Under the pieces are notes generated by a model that saw only the letters and a list, made by a program, of their open reading frames with translations, was not told where the DNA came from and made no database searches. From Taudactylus pleione (lineage: Eukaryota > Chordata > Amphibia > Anura > Myobatrachidae): a stretch of DNA of 64,000 nucleotides. A program made the position numbers and the translations under genes. The first letter of the stretch is position 1. Each line of letters starts with the position of its first letter. The stretch lies in assembly GCA_031769625.1 (NCBI GenBank), contig JAUIMM010000641.1:6565501-6629500 (forward strand), written 5' to 3'. Shown here in pieces: positions 22,840 to 37,100 of the stretch.

Positions 22840-24780
22840 GAATACTATATTAATTTATTATTGAGATAGACATTGTGATGTCATAATAAGAGTATTAAAG
22901 TGGTTTATTAATGAAAGTGACATTGTGATGTCATAATGTGAGTACTACAGTGTTTTGGTTAATAAGAGAGGCATTGTGATGTCATAATGGGAGTGGCTAA
23001 GTGAGGGTAAAATGCGAATGACATTGTGATGTCATAATGGGAATGGCAAAGTGATGTTAAAATTAAATTAACATTGTGACATTTTAATGGGAGTGATAAT
23101 GTGATGTCATAATGGAAGTACTAAAGTGGTTTATTAATAAGAGTGACATTGTGATATCATAATTTTTGTATTAAAGTGGTTTATTAATGAGTGACATTGT
23201 GATGTCATAATGGGAGTGGCTAAGTAATGTTAAAATGGGAGTAACAGTGTGAAGTCATAGTGGGAGTGGCAATGTGATGTCATAGTGGGAATGACAATGT
23301 AATGTCATAATGGGAAAACAATAGTGGTTTAATAATGAGAGTGACATTGTGATGTCACAATGGGAGTATCAAAGTGGTTTATTAATGAGTGACATTGTGA
23401 TGTCATAATGGGAGTGGCTAAGTGAAGGTAAAATGGGAGTGACATTGTGATGTCATAATGGGAATGGCAAAGTGATGTTAAAATTAAAGTGACATTGTGA
23501 CATCATAATAGGAGTGATAATGTGATGTCATAATGGAAGTACTAAAGTGGTTTATTAATAAGAGTGACATTGTGATGTCATAATGGGAGTATTATAGTGG
23601 TTTATTAATGAGTGACATTGTGATGTCATAATGGGAGTGGCTAAGTGATGTTAAAATGGGAGTAACAGCGTTACCTCATAGTGGGAGTGAGAATGTTATG
23701 TCATAATGGGAATACTATAGTGATTATTAATGAGAGTGACATTGTGATGTCATAATGGGAGTATTAAAGTGGTTTATTAATGAGAGTGACATTGTGATGT
23801 CATAATGGGAGTGGCTAAGTGATGTTAAAATCGGAGTAACAGTGTGACATCATAGTGGGAGTGACAATGTGATGTCATAATGGGAATACTATAGTGGTTT
23901 ATTAATGAGAGTGACAATGTGATGTCATAATGGGAGTGTTATAGTGGTTAATTAATGAGAGTGACAATGTGATGTCATAATGGGAATACCATAGTGGTTT
24001 ATTAATAAGAGTGACATTGTGATGTCATAATGGGAGTATTGAAGTGTTTTATTAATGAGAGTGACATTGTGATGTCATAATGGGAGTATTATAGTGGTTT
24101 ATTAATGAGTGACATTGTGATGTCATAATGGGAGTGGCTAAGTGATGTTAAAATGGGAGTAACAGTGTGACATCATAGTGGGAGTGACAATGTGATGTCA
24201 TAATGGTAATACTATAGTAGTTTATTAATGAGAGTGACATTGTGATGTCATAATGGAAGTATTAAAGTGGTTTATTAATGAGAGTGACATTGTGATGTCA
24301 TAATGGGAGTGGCTAAGTGATGTTAAAATCAGAGTAACAGTGTTACGTCATAGTGGGAGTGAGAATGTGATGTCATAATGGGAATACTATAGTGATTATT
24401 AATGAGAGTGACATTGTGATGTCATAATGGGAGTACTAAAGTGGTTTATTAATTAGATTGACATTGTGATGTCATAATGGGAGTATTAAAGTGGTTTATT
24501 AATGAGAGTGACATTGTGATGTCAAAATGGGAGTGGCTAAGTGATGTTAAAATCGGAGTAACAGCGTAACATCATAGTGGGAGTGACAATGTGATGTCAT
24601 AATGGGAATACTATAGTGGTTTATTAATGAGAGTGACATTGTGATGTCATAATGGGAGTATTAAAGTGGTTTATTAATTAGATTGACATTGTGATGTCAT
24701 AATGGGAGTATTAAAGTGGTTTATTAATGAAAGTGACATTGTGATGTCATAATTGGAGTATTAAAGTGGTTTATTAATGA
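22840..24780 (+). repeat. H-cassette block followed by mixed monomer strings
   Basis: H at 22,840 and the T-run variant TAATTTTTGTATT at 23,161 match 46 and 367 at one offset (22,794), so the whole cassette is preserved, though with many private substitutions (for example GTTAATAAGAGAGGC near 22,960 and AATTAAATTAACATTG near 23,060). From about 23,640 it continues with 472-type monomers. Confidence 0.78.
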
Positions 24781-25342
24781 AAGTGACATTGTGATGTCAT
24801 AATGTGAGTACTACAGTGTTTTGGTTAATGAGAGTGGCATTGTGATATCATAATGGGAGTGGCTAAGTGAGGGTAAAATGGGAGTGACATTGTGATGTCA
24901 TAATGGGAATGGCAAAGTGATGTTAAAGTTAAAGTGACATTGTGACATTATAATGGGAGTGATAATGTGATGTCATAATGGAAGTACTAAAGTGGTTTAT
25001 TAATAAGAGTGACATTGTGATGTCATAATTTTTGTATTAAAGTGGTTTATTAATGAGTGACATTGTGATGTCATAATGGGAGTGGCTAAGTAATGTTAAA
25101 ATGGGAGTAACAGTGTGACGTCATAGTGGGAGTGGCAATGTGATGTCATAGTGGGAAAGACAATGTAATGTCATATTGGGAAAACTATAGTGGTTTAATA
25201 ATGAGAGTGACATTGTGATGTCACAATGGGAGTATCAAAGTGGTTTATTAATGAGAGTGACATTTTGATGTCATAATGGGAGTCGCTAAGTTAAGGTAAA
25301 ATGGGAGTGACATTGTGATGTCATAATGGGAATGGCAAAGTG
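24781..25342 (+). repeat. Start of the amplified segment (copies at 42,180 and 51,150)
   Basis: GATATCATAATGG at 24,844 recurs at 42,247 and 51,210, and AGTCGCTAAG at 25,281 recurs at 42,684 and 51,647: offsets 17,403 and 26,366. It begins inside the H-cassette order at the A ending AATGT, without the H monomer itself, so its left edge is a recombination point. Confidence 0.85.
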
Positions 25343-26211
25343 ATGTTAAAATGAAAGTGACATTGTGACATCATAATGGGAGTGATAATGTGATGTCATA
25401 ATGGAAGTACTAAAGTGGTTTATTAATAAGAGTGACATTGTGATGTCATAATGGGAGTATTATAGTGGTTTATTAATGAGTGACATTGTGATGTCATAAT
25501 GGGAGTGGCTAAGTGATGTTAAAATGGGAGTAACAGTGTGAGATCATAGTGGGAGTGACAATGTGATGTCATAATGGGAATACTATAGTGGTTTATTAAT
25601 GAGAGTGACATTGTGATGTCATAATGGAAGTATTAAAGTGGTTTATTAATGAGAGTGACATTGTGATGTCATAATGGGAGTGGCTAAGTGATGTCAAAAT
25701 CGGAGTAACAGCGCTACGTCATAGTGGGAGTGAGAATGTGATGTCTTAATGGGAATACTATAGTGGTTTATTAATGAGAGTGACATTGTGATGTCATAAT
25801 GGAAGTATTAAAGTGGTTTATTAATGAGAGTGACATTGTGATGTCATAATGGGAGTGACTAAGTGATGTTAAAATCGGAGTAACAGTGTGACGTCATAGT
25901 GGGAGTGATAATGTGATGTCATAATGTGAAATCTATAGTGGTTTATAAATGAGAGTGACATTGTGATGTCATAATGGGAGTATTATAGTGGTTTATTAAT
26001 GAGTGACATTGTGATGTCATAATGGGAGTGGCTAAGTGATGTTAAAATGGGAGTAACAGCGTGACATCATAGTGGAAGTGACAATGTGATGTCATAATGG
26101 GAATACTATAGTGGTTTATTAATGAGAGTGACATTGTGATGTCATAATGGGAATATTAAAGTGATTTATTAATGAGTGACATTGTGATGTCATAATGGGA
26201 GTGGCTAAGTG
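25343..26211 (+). repeat. 869-bp tandem duplication, copy 1
   Basis: AGATCATAGTGGG at 25,541 recurs at 26,410, and TGTCTTAATGGG at 25,742 recurs at 26,611: spacing 869 (35 x 25 minus 6). The corresponding segments at 42.9 and 51.9 kb have only one copy. Confidence 0.88.
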
Positions 26212-27127
26212 ATGTTAAAATGAAAGTGACATTGTGACATCATAATGGGAGTGATAATGTGATGTCATAATGGAAGTACTAAAGTGGTTTATTAATAAGA
26301 GTGACATTGTGATGTCATAATGGGAGTATTATAGTGGTTTATTAATGAGTGACATTGTGATGTCATAATGGGAGTGGCTAAGTGATGTTAAAATGGGAGT
26401 AACAGTGTGAGATCATAGTGGGAGTGACAATGTGATGTCATAATGGGAATACTATAGTGGTTTATTAATGAGAGTGACATTGTGATGTCATAATGGAAGT
26501 ATTAAAGTGGTTTATTAATGAGAGTGACATTGTGATGTCATAATGGGAGTGGCTAAGTGATGTCAAAATCGGAGTAACAGCGCTACGTCATAGTGGGAGT
26601 GAGAATGTGATGTCTTAATGGGAATACTATAGTGGTTTATTAATGAGAGTGACATTGTGATGTCATAATGGGAGTATTAAAGTGGTTTATTAATTAGATT
26701 GACATTGTGATGTCATAATGGGAGTATTAAAGAGGTTTATTAATGAGAGTGACATTGTGATGTCAAAATGGGAGTGACTAAGTGATGTTAAAATCGGAGT
26801 AACAGCGTGACGTCATAGTGGGAGTGATAATGTGATGTCATAATGTGAAATCTATAGTGGTTTATAAATGAGAGTGACATTGTGATGTCATAATGGGAGT
26901 ATTATAGTGGTTTATTAATGAGTGACATTGTGATGTCATAATGGGAGTGGCTAAGTGATGTTAAAATGGGAGTAACAGCGTGACATCATAGTGGAAGTGA
27001 CAATGTGATGTCATAATGGGAATACTATAGTGGTTTATTAATGAGAGTGACATTGTGATGTCATAATGGGAATATTAAAGTGATTTATTAATGAGTGACA
27101 TTGTGATGTCATAATGGGAGTGGCTGT
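26212..27127 (+). repeat. 869-bp tandem duplication, copy 2 (about 919 bp)
   Basis: Second copy, longer by exactly 50 bp: between TGTCTTAATGG and GTGAAATCTATAG it has one more A-B dimer than copy 1, so spacing changes from 869 to 919 (GTGAAATCTATAG partners 25,922 and 26,841). The copies at 43 and 52 kb have the longer form, so copy 1 probably lost the dimer. Confidence 0.85.
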
Positions 27128-27747
27128 GATGTTAATATGGGAGTAAGTGTGACATCATAGTGGTAGTGACAATGTGATGTCATAATGGGAATATTATATT
27201 AATTTATTATTGAGATAGACATTGTGATGTCATAATAAGAGTATTAAAGTGGTTTATTAATGAAAGTGACATTGTGATGTCATAATGTGAGTACTACAGT
27301 GTTTTGGTTAATGAGAGTGGCATTGTGATGTCATAATGGGAGTGGCTAAGTGAAGGTAAAATTGGAGTGACATTGTGATGTCATAATGGGAATGGCAAAG
27401 TGATGTTAAAATGAAAGTGACATTGTGACATCATAATGGGAGTGATAATGTGATGTCATAATGGAAGTACTAAAGTGGTTTATTAATAAGAGTGATATTG
27501 TGATGTCATAATGGGAGTATTATAGTGGTTTATTAATGAGTGACATTGTGATGTCATAATGGGAGTGGCTAAGTGATGTTAAAATGGTAGTAACAGTGTG
27601 ACATCATAGTGGGAGTGACAATGTGATGTCATAATGGGAATACTATAGTGGTTTATTAATGAGAGTGACATTGTGATGTCATAATGGAAGTATTAAAGTG
27701 GTTTATTAATGAGAGTGACATTGTGATGTCATAATGGGAGTGGCTGT
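27128..27747 (+). repeat. 620-bp tandem duplication, copy 1
   Basis: GATGTTAATATGG at 27,128 pairs with GATGTTAGTATGG at 27,748, and H at 27,189 pairs with 27,809: spacing 620 (25 x 25 minus 5). The pair is present again at 52,625 and 53,245, so this duplication predates the 25.5-kb segmental duplication. Confidence 0.88.
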
Positions 27748-28367
27748 GATGTTAGTATGGGAGTAAGTGTGACATCATAGTGGGAGTGACAATGTGATGT
27801 CATAATGGGAATACTATATTAATTTATTATTGAGATAGACATTGTGATGTCATAATAAGAGTATTAAAGTGGTTTATTAATGAAAGTGACATTGTGATGT
27901 CATAATGTGAGTACTACAGTGTTTTGGTTAATGAGAGTGGCATTGTGATGTCATAATGGGAGTGGCTAAGTGAAGGTAAAATTGGAGTGACATTGTGATG
28001 TCATAATGGGAATGGCAAAGTGATGTTAAAATGAAAGTGACATTGTGACATCATAATGGGAGTGATAATGTGATGTCATAATGGAAGTACTAAAGTGGTT
28101 TATTAATAAGAGTGATATTGTGATGTCATAATGGGAGTATTATAGTGGTTTATTAATGAGTGACATTGTGATGTCATAATGGGAGTGGCTAAGTGATGTT
28201 AAAATGGGAGTAACAGTGTGACATCATAGTGGGAGTGACAATGTGATGTCATAATGGGAATACTATAGTGGTTTATTAATGAGAGTGACATTGTGATGTC
28301 ATAATGGAAGTATTAAAGTGGTTTATTAATGAGAGTTAAATTTTGATGTCATAATGGGAGTGGCTAA
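27748..28367 (+). repeat. 620-bp tandem duplication, copy 2
   Basis: Second copy with H at 27,809. The GATGTTAGTATGG variant at its left edge is kept at 53,245. It ends where TGATGTTAAAATCGG begins. Confidence 0.88.
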
Positions 28368-31300
28368 GTGATGTTAAAATCGGAGTAACAGCATTACGTC
28401 ATAGTGGGAGTGAGAATGTGATGTCATAATGGGAATACTATAGTGATTATTAATGAGAGTGACATTGTGATGTCATAATGGGAGTATTAAAGTGGTTTAT
28501 TAATTAGATTGACATTGTGATGTCATAATGGGAGTGATAATGTGATGTCATAATGGAAGTACTAAAGTGGTTTATTAATAAGAGTGACAATGTGATGTCA
28601 TAATGGGAGTATTATAGTGGTTTATTAATGAGTGACATTGTGATGTCATAATGGGAGTGGCTAAGTGATGTTAAAATGGGAGTAACAGTGTGACATCATA
28701 GTGGGAGTGACAATGTGATGTCATAATGGGAATACTATAGTGGTTTATTAATGAGAGTGACATTGTGATGTCATAATGGAAGTATTAAAGTGGTTTATTA
28801 ATGAGAGTGACATTGTGATGTCATAATGGGAGTGGCTAAGTGATGTTAAAATCGGAGTAACAGCGTTACGTCATAGTGGGAGAGAGAATATGATGTCATA
28901 ATGGGAATACTATAGTGATTATTAATGAGAGTGACATTGTGATGTCATAATGGGAGTATTAAAGTGGTTTATTAATTAGATTGACATTGTGATGTCATAA
29001 TGGGAGTATTAAAGTGGTTTGTTATTGAGAGTGACATTGTGATGTCAAAATGGGTGTGGCTAAGTGATGTTAAAATGGGAATGGCAAAGTGATGTTAAAA
29101 TTAAAGTGACATTGTGACATCATAATAGGAGTGATAATGTGATGTCATAATGGAAGTACTAAAGTGGTTTATTAATAAGAGTGACATTGTGATGTCATAA
29201 TGGGAGTATTATAGTGGTTTATTAATGAGTGACATTGTGATGTCATAATGGGAGTGGCTAAGTGATGTTAAAATGGGAGTAACAGTGTGACATCATAGTG
29301 GGAGTGACAATGTGATGGATAAGTGATGTTAAAATGGGAGTAACAGTGTTACATCATAGTGGGAGTGACAATGTGAAGTCATAATGGGAATACTATAGTG
29401 GTTTATTAATGAGAGTGACATTGTGATGTCATAATGGAAGTATTAAAGTGGTTTATTAATGAGAGTGACATTGTGATGTCATAATGGGAGTGGCTAAGTG
29501 ATGTTAAAATCGGAGTAACAGCGTTACGTCATAGTGGGAGTGAGAATGTGATGTCATAATTGGAATACTATAGTGATTATTAATGAGAGTGACATTGTGA
29601 TGTCATAATGGGAGTATTAAAGTGGTTTATTAATTAGATTGACATTGTGATGTCATAATGTAAGTATTAAAGTGGTTTATTAATAAGAGTGACATTGTGA
29701 TCTCAAAATGAGAGTGGCTAAGTGATGTTAAAATCGGAGTAACAGCGTGACGTCATAGTGGGAGTGACAATGTGATGTCATAATGGTAATACTATAGTGG
29801 TTTATTAATGAGAGTGACATTGTGATGTCATAATGGGAGTATTATAGTGGTTAATTAATGAGTGACAATGTGATGTCATAATGGGAATACTATAGTGGTT
29901 AATAATAAGAGTGACATTGTGATGTCATAATGGGAGTATTGAAGTGTTTTATTAATGAGAGTGACATTGTGATGTCATAATGGGAGTATTATAGTGGTTT
30001 ATTAATGAGAGTGACATTGTGATTTCATAATGGGAGTGGCTAAGTGATGTTAAAATCGGAGTAACAGCGTGACGTCATAGTGGAAGTGACAATGTGATGT
30101 CATAATGGGAATACTATATTAATTTATTATTGAGATAGACATTGTGATGTCATAATGGGAGTATTAAAGTGGTTTATTAATGAAAGTGACATTGTGATGT
30201 CATAATGTGAGTACTACATTGTTTTGGTTAATGAGAGTGGCATTGTGATGTCATAATGGGAGTGGCTAAGTGAGGGTAAAATGGGAGTGACATTGTGATG
30301 TCATAATGGGAATGGCAAAGTCATGTTAAAATTTAAGTGCCATTGTGACATTATAATGGGAGTGATAATTTGATGTCATAATGGAAGTACTAAAGTGGTT
30401 TATTAATAAGAGTGATATTGTGATGTCATAATGGGAGTATTATAGTGGTTTATTAATGAGTGACATTGTGATGTCATAATGGGAGTGGCTAAGTGATGTT
30501 AAAATGGGAGTAACAGTGTGACATCATAGTGGGAGTGAGAATGTGATGTCATAATGGGAATACTATAGTGGTTTATTAATGAGAGTGACATTGTGATGTC
30601 ATAATGGGAGTATTAAAGTGGTTTATTAATTAGATTGACATTGTGATGTCATAATGGGAGTGATAATGTGATGTCATAATGGAAGTACTAAAGTGGTTTA
30701 TTAATAAGAGTGACAATGTGATGTCATAATGGGAGTATTATAATGGTTTATTAATGAGTGACATTGTGATGTCATAATGGGAGTGGCTAAGTGATGTTAA
30801 AATGGGAGTAACAGTGTGACATCATAGTGGGAGTGACAATGTGATGTCATAATGGGAATACTATAGTGGTTTATTAATGAGAGTGACATTGTGATGTCAT
30901 AATGGAAGTATTAAAGTGGTTTATTAATGAGAGTGACATTGTGATGTCATAATGGGAGTGGCTAAGTGATGTTAAAATCGGAGTAACAGTGTTACGTCAT
31001 AGTGGGAGTGAGAATGTGATGTCATAATGGGAATACTATAGTGATTATTAATGAGAGTGACATTGTGATGTCATAATGGGAGTACTAAAGTGGTTTATTA
31101 ATTAGATTGACATTGTGATGTCATAATGGGAGTATTAAAGTGGTTTATTAATGAGAGTGACATTGTGATGTCAAAATGGGAGTGGCTAAGTGATGTTAAA
31201 ATCAGAGTAACAGCGTGACATCATAGTGGGAGTGACAATGTGATGTCATAATGGGAATACTATAGTGGTTTATTAATGAGAGTGACATTGTGATGTCATA

Positions 31301-34183
31301 ATGGGAGTATTAAAGTGGTTTATTAATTAGATTGACATTGTGATGTCATAATGGGAATACTATAGTGGTTTATTAATGAGAGTGTCATTGTGATGTCAAA
31401 ATGGGATTATTAAAGTGGTTTATTAATGAGTGACTTTGTGATGTCATAATGGGAGTGGCTAAGTGATGTTAAAATGGGAGTAACAGTGTGACATCATAGT
31501 GGGAGTGACAATGTGATGTCATAATGGGAATACTATAGTGGTTTATTAATGAGAGTGACATTGTGATGTCATAATGGGAGTATGAAATTGGTTATTAATG
31601 AGAGTGACATTGTGATGTCATAATGGGAGTGGCTAAGTGAAGGTAAAATGGGAGTGACATTGTGATGTCATAATGGGAATGGCAAAGTGATGTTAAAATT
31701 AAAGTGACATTGTAACATTATAATGGGAGTGATAATGTGATGTCATAATGGAAGTACTACAGTGGTTTATTAATAAGAGTGACATTGTGATGTCATAATG
31801 GGAGTGGCTAAGTAGTGTTAAAATGGGAGTAACAGTGTGACATCATAGTGGGAGTGGCAATGTGATGTCATAGTGGGAAAGACAATGTAATGTCATAATG
31901 GGAAAACTATAGTGGTTTAATAATGAGAGTGACATTGTGATGTCACAATGGGAGTATCAAAGTGGTTTATTAATGAGAGTGACATTGTGATGTCATAATG
32001 GGAGTGGCTAAGTGAAGGTAAAATGGGAGTGACGTTGTGATGTCATAATGGGAATGGCAAAGTGATGTTAAAATGAAAGTGACATTGTGACATCATATTG
32101 GGAGTGATAATGTGATGTCATAATGGAAGTACTAAAGTGGTTTATTAATAAGAGTGACATTGTGATGTCATAATGGGAGTATTATAGTGGTTTATTAATG
32201 AGTGACATTGTGATGTCATAATGGGAGTGGCTAAGTGATGTTAAAATGGGAGTAACAGTGTGACATCATAGTGGGAGTGACAATGGGATGTCATAGTGGG
32301 AAAGACAATGTAATGTCATAATGGGAAAACTATAGTGGTTTAATAATGATGTCATAACGGGAGTGGCTAAGTGAAGGTAAAATGGGAGAGACATTGTGAT
32401 GTCATAATGGGAATGGCAAAGTGATGTTAAAATGAAAGTGACATTGTGACATCATAATGGGAGTGATAATGTGATGTCATAATGGAAGTACTAAAGTGGT
32501 TTATTAATGAGAGTGACATTGTGATGTCATAATGGAAGTATTAAAGTGGTTTATTAATGAGTGACATTGTGATGTCATAATGGGAGTGGCTATGTGATGT
32601 TAAAATGGGAGTAACAGTGTGACATCATAGTGGGAGTGAGAATGTGATGTCATAATGGGAATACTATAGTGATTATTAATGAGAGTGACATTGTGATGTC
32701 ATAATGGGAGTATTAAAGTGGTTTATTAATTAGATTGACATTGTGATGTCATAATGGGAGTATTAAAGTGGTTTATTAATGAGAGTGACATTGTGATGTC
32801 AAAATGGGAGTGGCTAAGTGATGTTAAAATCGGAATAACAGCGTGACGTCATAGTGGGAGTGACAATGTGATGTCATAATGGGAATACTATAGTGGTTTA
32901 TTAATGAGAGTGACATTGTGATGTCATAATGGGAGTATTAAAGTGGTTTATTAATGAGTGACATTGTGATGTCATAATGGGAGTGGCTAAGTGATGTTAA
33001 AATGGGAGTGACATTGTGATGTCATAATGGGAATGGCAAAGTGATGTTAAAATTAAAGTGACATTGTAACATTATAATGGGAGTGATAATGTGATGTCAT
33101 AATGGAAGTACTACAGTGGTTTATTAATAAGAGTGACATTGTGATGTCATAATGGGAGTGGCTAAGTAATGTTAAAATGGGAGTAACAGTGTGACGTCAT
33201 AGTGGGAGTGGCAATGTGATGTCATAGTGGGAAAGACAATGTAATGTCATAATGGGAAAACTATAGTGGTTTAAAAATGAGAGTGACATTGTGATGTCAC
33301 AATGGGAGTATCAAAGTGGTTTATTAATGAGAGTGACATTGTGATGTCATAATGGGAGTGGCTAAGTGAAGGTAAAATGGGAGTGACATTGTGATGTCAT
33401 AATGGGAATGGCAAAGTGATGTTAAAATGAAAGTGACATTGTGACATCATATTGGGAGTGATAATGTGATGTCATAATGGAAGTACTAAAGTGGTTTATT
33501 AATAAGAGTGACATTGTGATGTCATAATGGGAGTATTATAGTGGTTTATTAATGAGTGACATTGTGATGTCATAATGGGAGTGGCTAAGTGATGTTAAAA
33601 TGGGAGTAACAGTGTGACATCATAGTGGGAGTGACAATGTGATGTCATAGTGGGAAAGACAATGTAATGTCATAATGGGAAAACTATAGTGGTATAATAA
33701 TGAGAGTGACATTGTGATGTCACAATGGGAGTATCAAAGTGGTTTATTAATGAGAGTGACATTGTGATGTCATAATGGGAGTCGCTAAGTTAAGGTAAAA
33801 TGGGAGTGACATTGTGATGTCATAATGGGAGTGGCTAAGTGATGTTAAAATCGGAGTAACAGTGTTACGTCATAGTGGGAGTGAGAATGTGATGTCATAA
33901 TGGGAATACTATAGTGATTATTAATGAGAGTGACATTGTGATGTCATAATGGGAGTATTAAAGTGGTTTATTAATTAGATTGACATTGTGATGTCATAAT
34001 GAGAGTATTAAAGTGGTTTATTAATGAGAGTGACATTGTGATGTCAAAATGGGAGTGGCTAAGTGATGTTAAAATCGGAGTAACAGCGTGACATCATAGT
34101 GGGAGTGACAATGTGATGTCATAATGGGAATACTATAGTGGTTTATTAATGAGAGTGACATTGTGATGTCATAATGGGAGTAT
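28368..34183 (+). repeat. Central part of the 25.5-kb duplicated segment, copy 1
   Basis: Matches about 53,865-59,680. Landmarks: junction GATGGATAAG 29,314 and 54,811; H 30,109 and 55,606; GTCATAACGGG 32,351 and 57,849; AGTCGCTAAG 33,780 and 59,278. The offset is 25,497 up to H and 25,498 afterwards; the one base is missing in TATGAAATTGGTTATT near 31,572 compared with TATGAAAGTGGTTTATT near 57,069. No H lies between 30,109 and 34,874. Confidence 0.9.
32340..32365 (+). repeat. Out-of-register junction, 14-bp deletion inside monomer A
   Basis: TTTAATAATGATGTCATAAC joins the end of a B-type monomer straight to the middle of an A monomer; 14 bases that would normally follow AATGA are absent. 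The same junction occurs near 44,017-44,042 and 57,838-57,863, which shows it was copied with the surrounding multi-kilobase segment. Confidence 0.85.
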
Positions 34184-37100
34184 TAAAGTGGTTTATTAAT
34201 GATTGACGTTGTGATGTCATAATGGGAGTGGCTAAGTGATGTTAAAATGGGAGTGACATTGTGATGTCATAATGGGAGTGGCAAAGTAATGTTAAAATGA
34301 AAGTGACATTGTGACATCATAATGGGAGTGATAATGTGATGTCATAATGGGAGTACTAAAGTGGTTTATCAATGAGGGTGACATTGTGATGTCATAATGG
34401 GAGTATTAAAGTGGTTTATTAATGAGAGTGACATTGTGATGTCCTAATGGAAGTGGCTAAGTGATGTTAAAATCGGAGTAACAGCGTGACGTCATAGTGG
34501 GAGTGACAATGTGATGTCATAATGGGAATACTATAGTGGTTTATTAATGAGAGTGACATTGTGATGTCATAATGGGAGTATTATAGTGGTTTATTAATGA
34601 GAGTGACATTGTGATGTCATAATGGGAGTGACTAAGTGATGTTAAAATCGGAGTAACAGCGTGACGTCATAGTGGGAGTGACAATGTGATGTCATAATGG
34701 GAATACTATAGTGGTTTATTAATGAGAGTGACATTGTGATGTCATAATGGGATTATTAAAGTGGTTTATTAATGAGTGACATTGTGATGTCATAATGGGA
34801 GTGGCTAAGTGATGTTAATATGGGAGTAACAGTGTGACATCATAGTGGGAGTGACAATGTGATGTCATATTGGGAATACTATATTAATTTATTATTGAGA
34901 TAGACATTGTGATGTCATAATAAGAGTATTAAAGTGGTTTATTAATGAAAGTGACATTGTGATGTCATAATGTGAGTACTACAGTGTTTTGGTTAATGAG
35001 AGCGGCATTGTGATGTCATAATGGGAGTGGCTAAGTGAAGGTAAAATGGGAGTGACATTGTGATGTCATAATGGGAATGGCAAAGTGATGTTAAAATTAA
35101 AGTGACATTGTGACATCATAATGGGAGTGATAATGTGATGTCATAATGGAAGTACTAAAGTGGTTTATTAATGAATGACATTGTGATGTCATAATGGGAG
35201 TGGCTAAGTAATGTTAAAATGGGAGTAACAGTGTGACGTCATAGTGGGAGTGGCAATGTGATGTCATAGTGGGAAAGACAATGTGATGTCATAATGGGAA
35301 TACTATAGTGGTTTATTAATGAGAGTGACATTGTGATGTCATAATGGGAGTATTATAGTGTTTTATTAATGAGAGTGACATTGTGATGTCATAATGGGAG
35401 TATTATAGTGGTTTATTAATGAGTGACATTGTGATGTCATAATGGGAGTGGCTAAGTGATGTTAAAATGGGAGTAACAGTGTGACATCATAGTGGGAGTG
35501 ACACTGTGATGTCATAATGGGAATACTATAGTGGTTTATTAATGAGAGTGACATTGTGATGTCATAATGGAAGTATTAAAGTGGTTTATTAATGAGAGTG
35601 ACATTGTGCTGTCATATTGGGAGTGGCTAAGAGATGTTAAAATTGGAGTAACAGCGTTATGTCATAGTGGGAGTGAGAATGTGATGTCATAATGGGAATA
35701 CTATAGTGATTATTAATGAGAAGGACATTGTGATGTCATAATGGGAGTATTAAAGTGGTTTATTAATTAAATTGACATTGTGATGTCATAAAGGGAGTAT
35801 TAAAGTGGTTTATTAATGAGAGTGACATTGTGATGTCATAATGGGAGTATTAAAGTGGTTTATTAATGAGTGACATTGTGATGTCATAATGAGAGTGGCT
35901 AAGTGATGTTAAAATGGGAGTGACATTGTGATGTCATAATGGGAGTGGCAAAGTAATGTTAAAATGAAAGTGACATTGTGACATCATAATGGGAGTGATA
36001 ATGTGATGTCATAATGGGAGTACTAAAGTGGTTTAACAATGAGAGTGACATTGTGATGTCATAATTTTTGTATTAAAGTGGTTTATTAATGAGTGACATT
36101 GTGATGTCATAATGGGAGTGGCTAAGTAATGTTAAAATGGGAGTAACAGTGGGACGTCATAGTGGGAGTGGCAATGTGATGTCATAGTGGGAAAGACAAT
36201 GCAATGTCATAATGGGAAAACTATAGTGGTTTAATAATGAGAGTGACATTGTGATGTCACAATGGGAGTATCAAAGTGGTTTATTAATGAGAGTGACATT
36301 GTGATGTCATACTGGGAGTGGCTAAGTGAAGGTAAAATGGGAGTGACATTGTGATGTCATAATGGGAATGGCAAAGTGATGTTAAAATTAAAGTGACATT
36401 GTGACATCATAGTGGGAGTGAGAATGTGATGTCATAATGGGAATACTATCGTGATTATTAATGAGAGTGACATTGTGATGTCATAATGGGAGTATTAAAG
36501 TGGTTTATTAATTAGATTGACATTGTGATGTCATAATGGGAGTATTAAAGTGGTTTATTAATGAGAGTGACATTGTGATGTCAAAATGGGAGTGGCTAAG
36601 TGATGTTAAAATCGGAGTAACAGCGTGACGTCATAGTGGGAGTGACAATGTGAAGTCATAATGGGAATACTATAGTGGTTTATTAATGAGAGTGACATTG
36701 TGATGTCATAATGGGAGTATTAAAGTGGTTTATTAATGATTGACGTTGTGATGTCATAATGGGAGTGGCTAAGTGATGTTAAAATGGGAGTGACATTGTG
36801 ATGTCATAATGGGAGTGGCAAAGTAATGTTAAAATGAAAGTGACATTGTGACATCATAATGGGAGTGATAATGTGATGTCATAATGGGAGTACTAAAGTG
36901 GTTTATCAATGAGAGTGACATTGTGATGTCATAATGGGAGTATTAAAGTGGTTTATTAATGAGAGTGACATTGTGATGTCCTAATGGAAGTGGCTAAGTG
37001 ATGTTAAAATCGGAGTAACAGCGTGACGTCATAGTGGGAGTGATAATGTGATGTCATAATGGAAGTACTAAAGTGGTTTATTAATAAGAGTGACATTGTG

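Noticed and set aside
36140..36180. G-quadruplex potential from repeated GGG runs
   Set aside because: GGG runs are usually 25 bp apart and at closest about 13 bp, too far for canonical loops of up to 7 bases, so no standard four-tract motif was seen.
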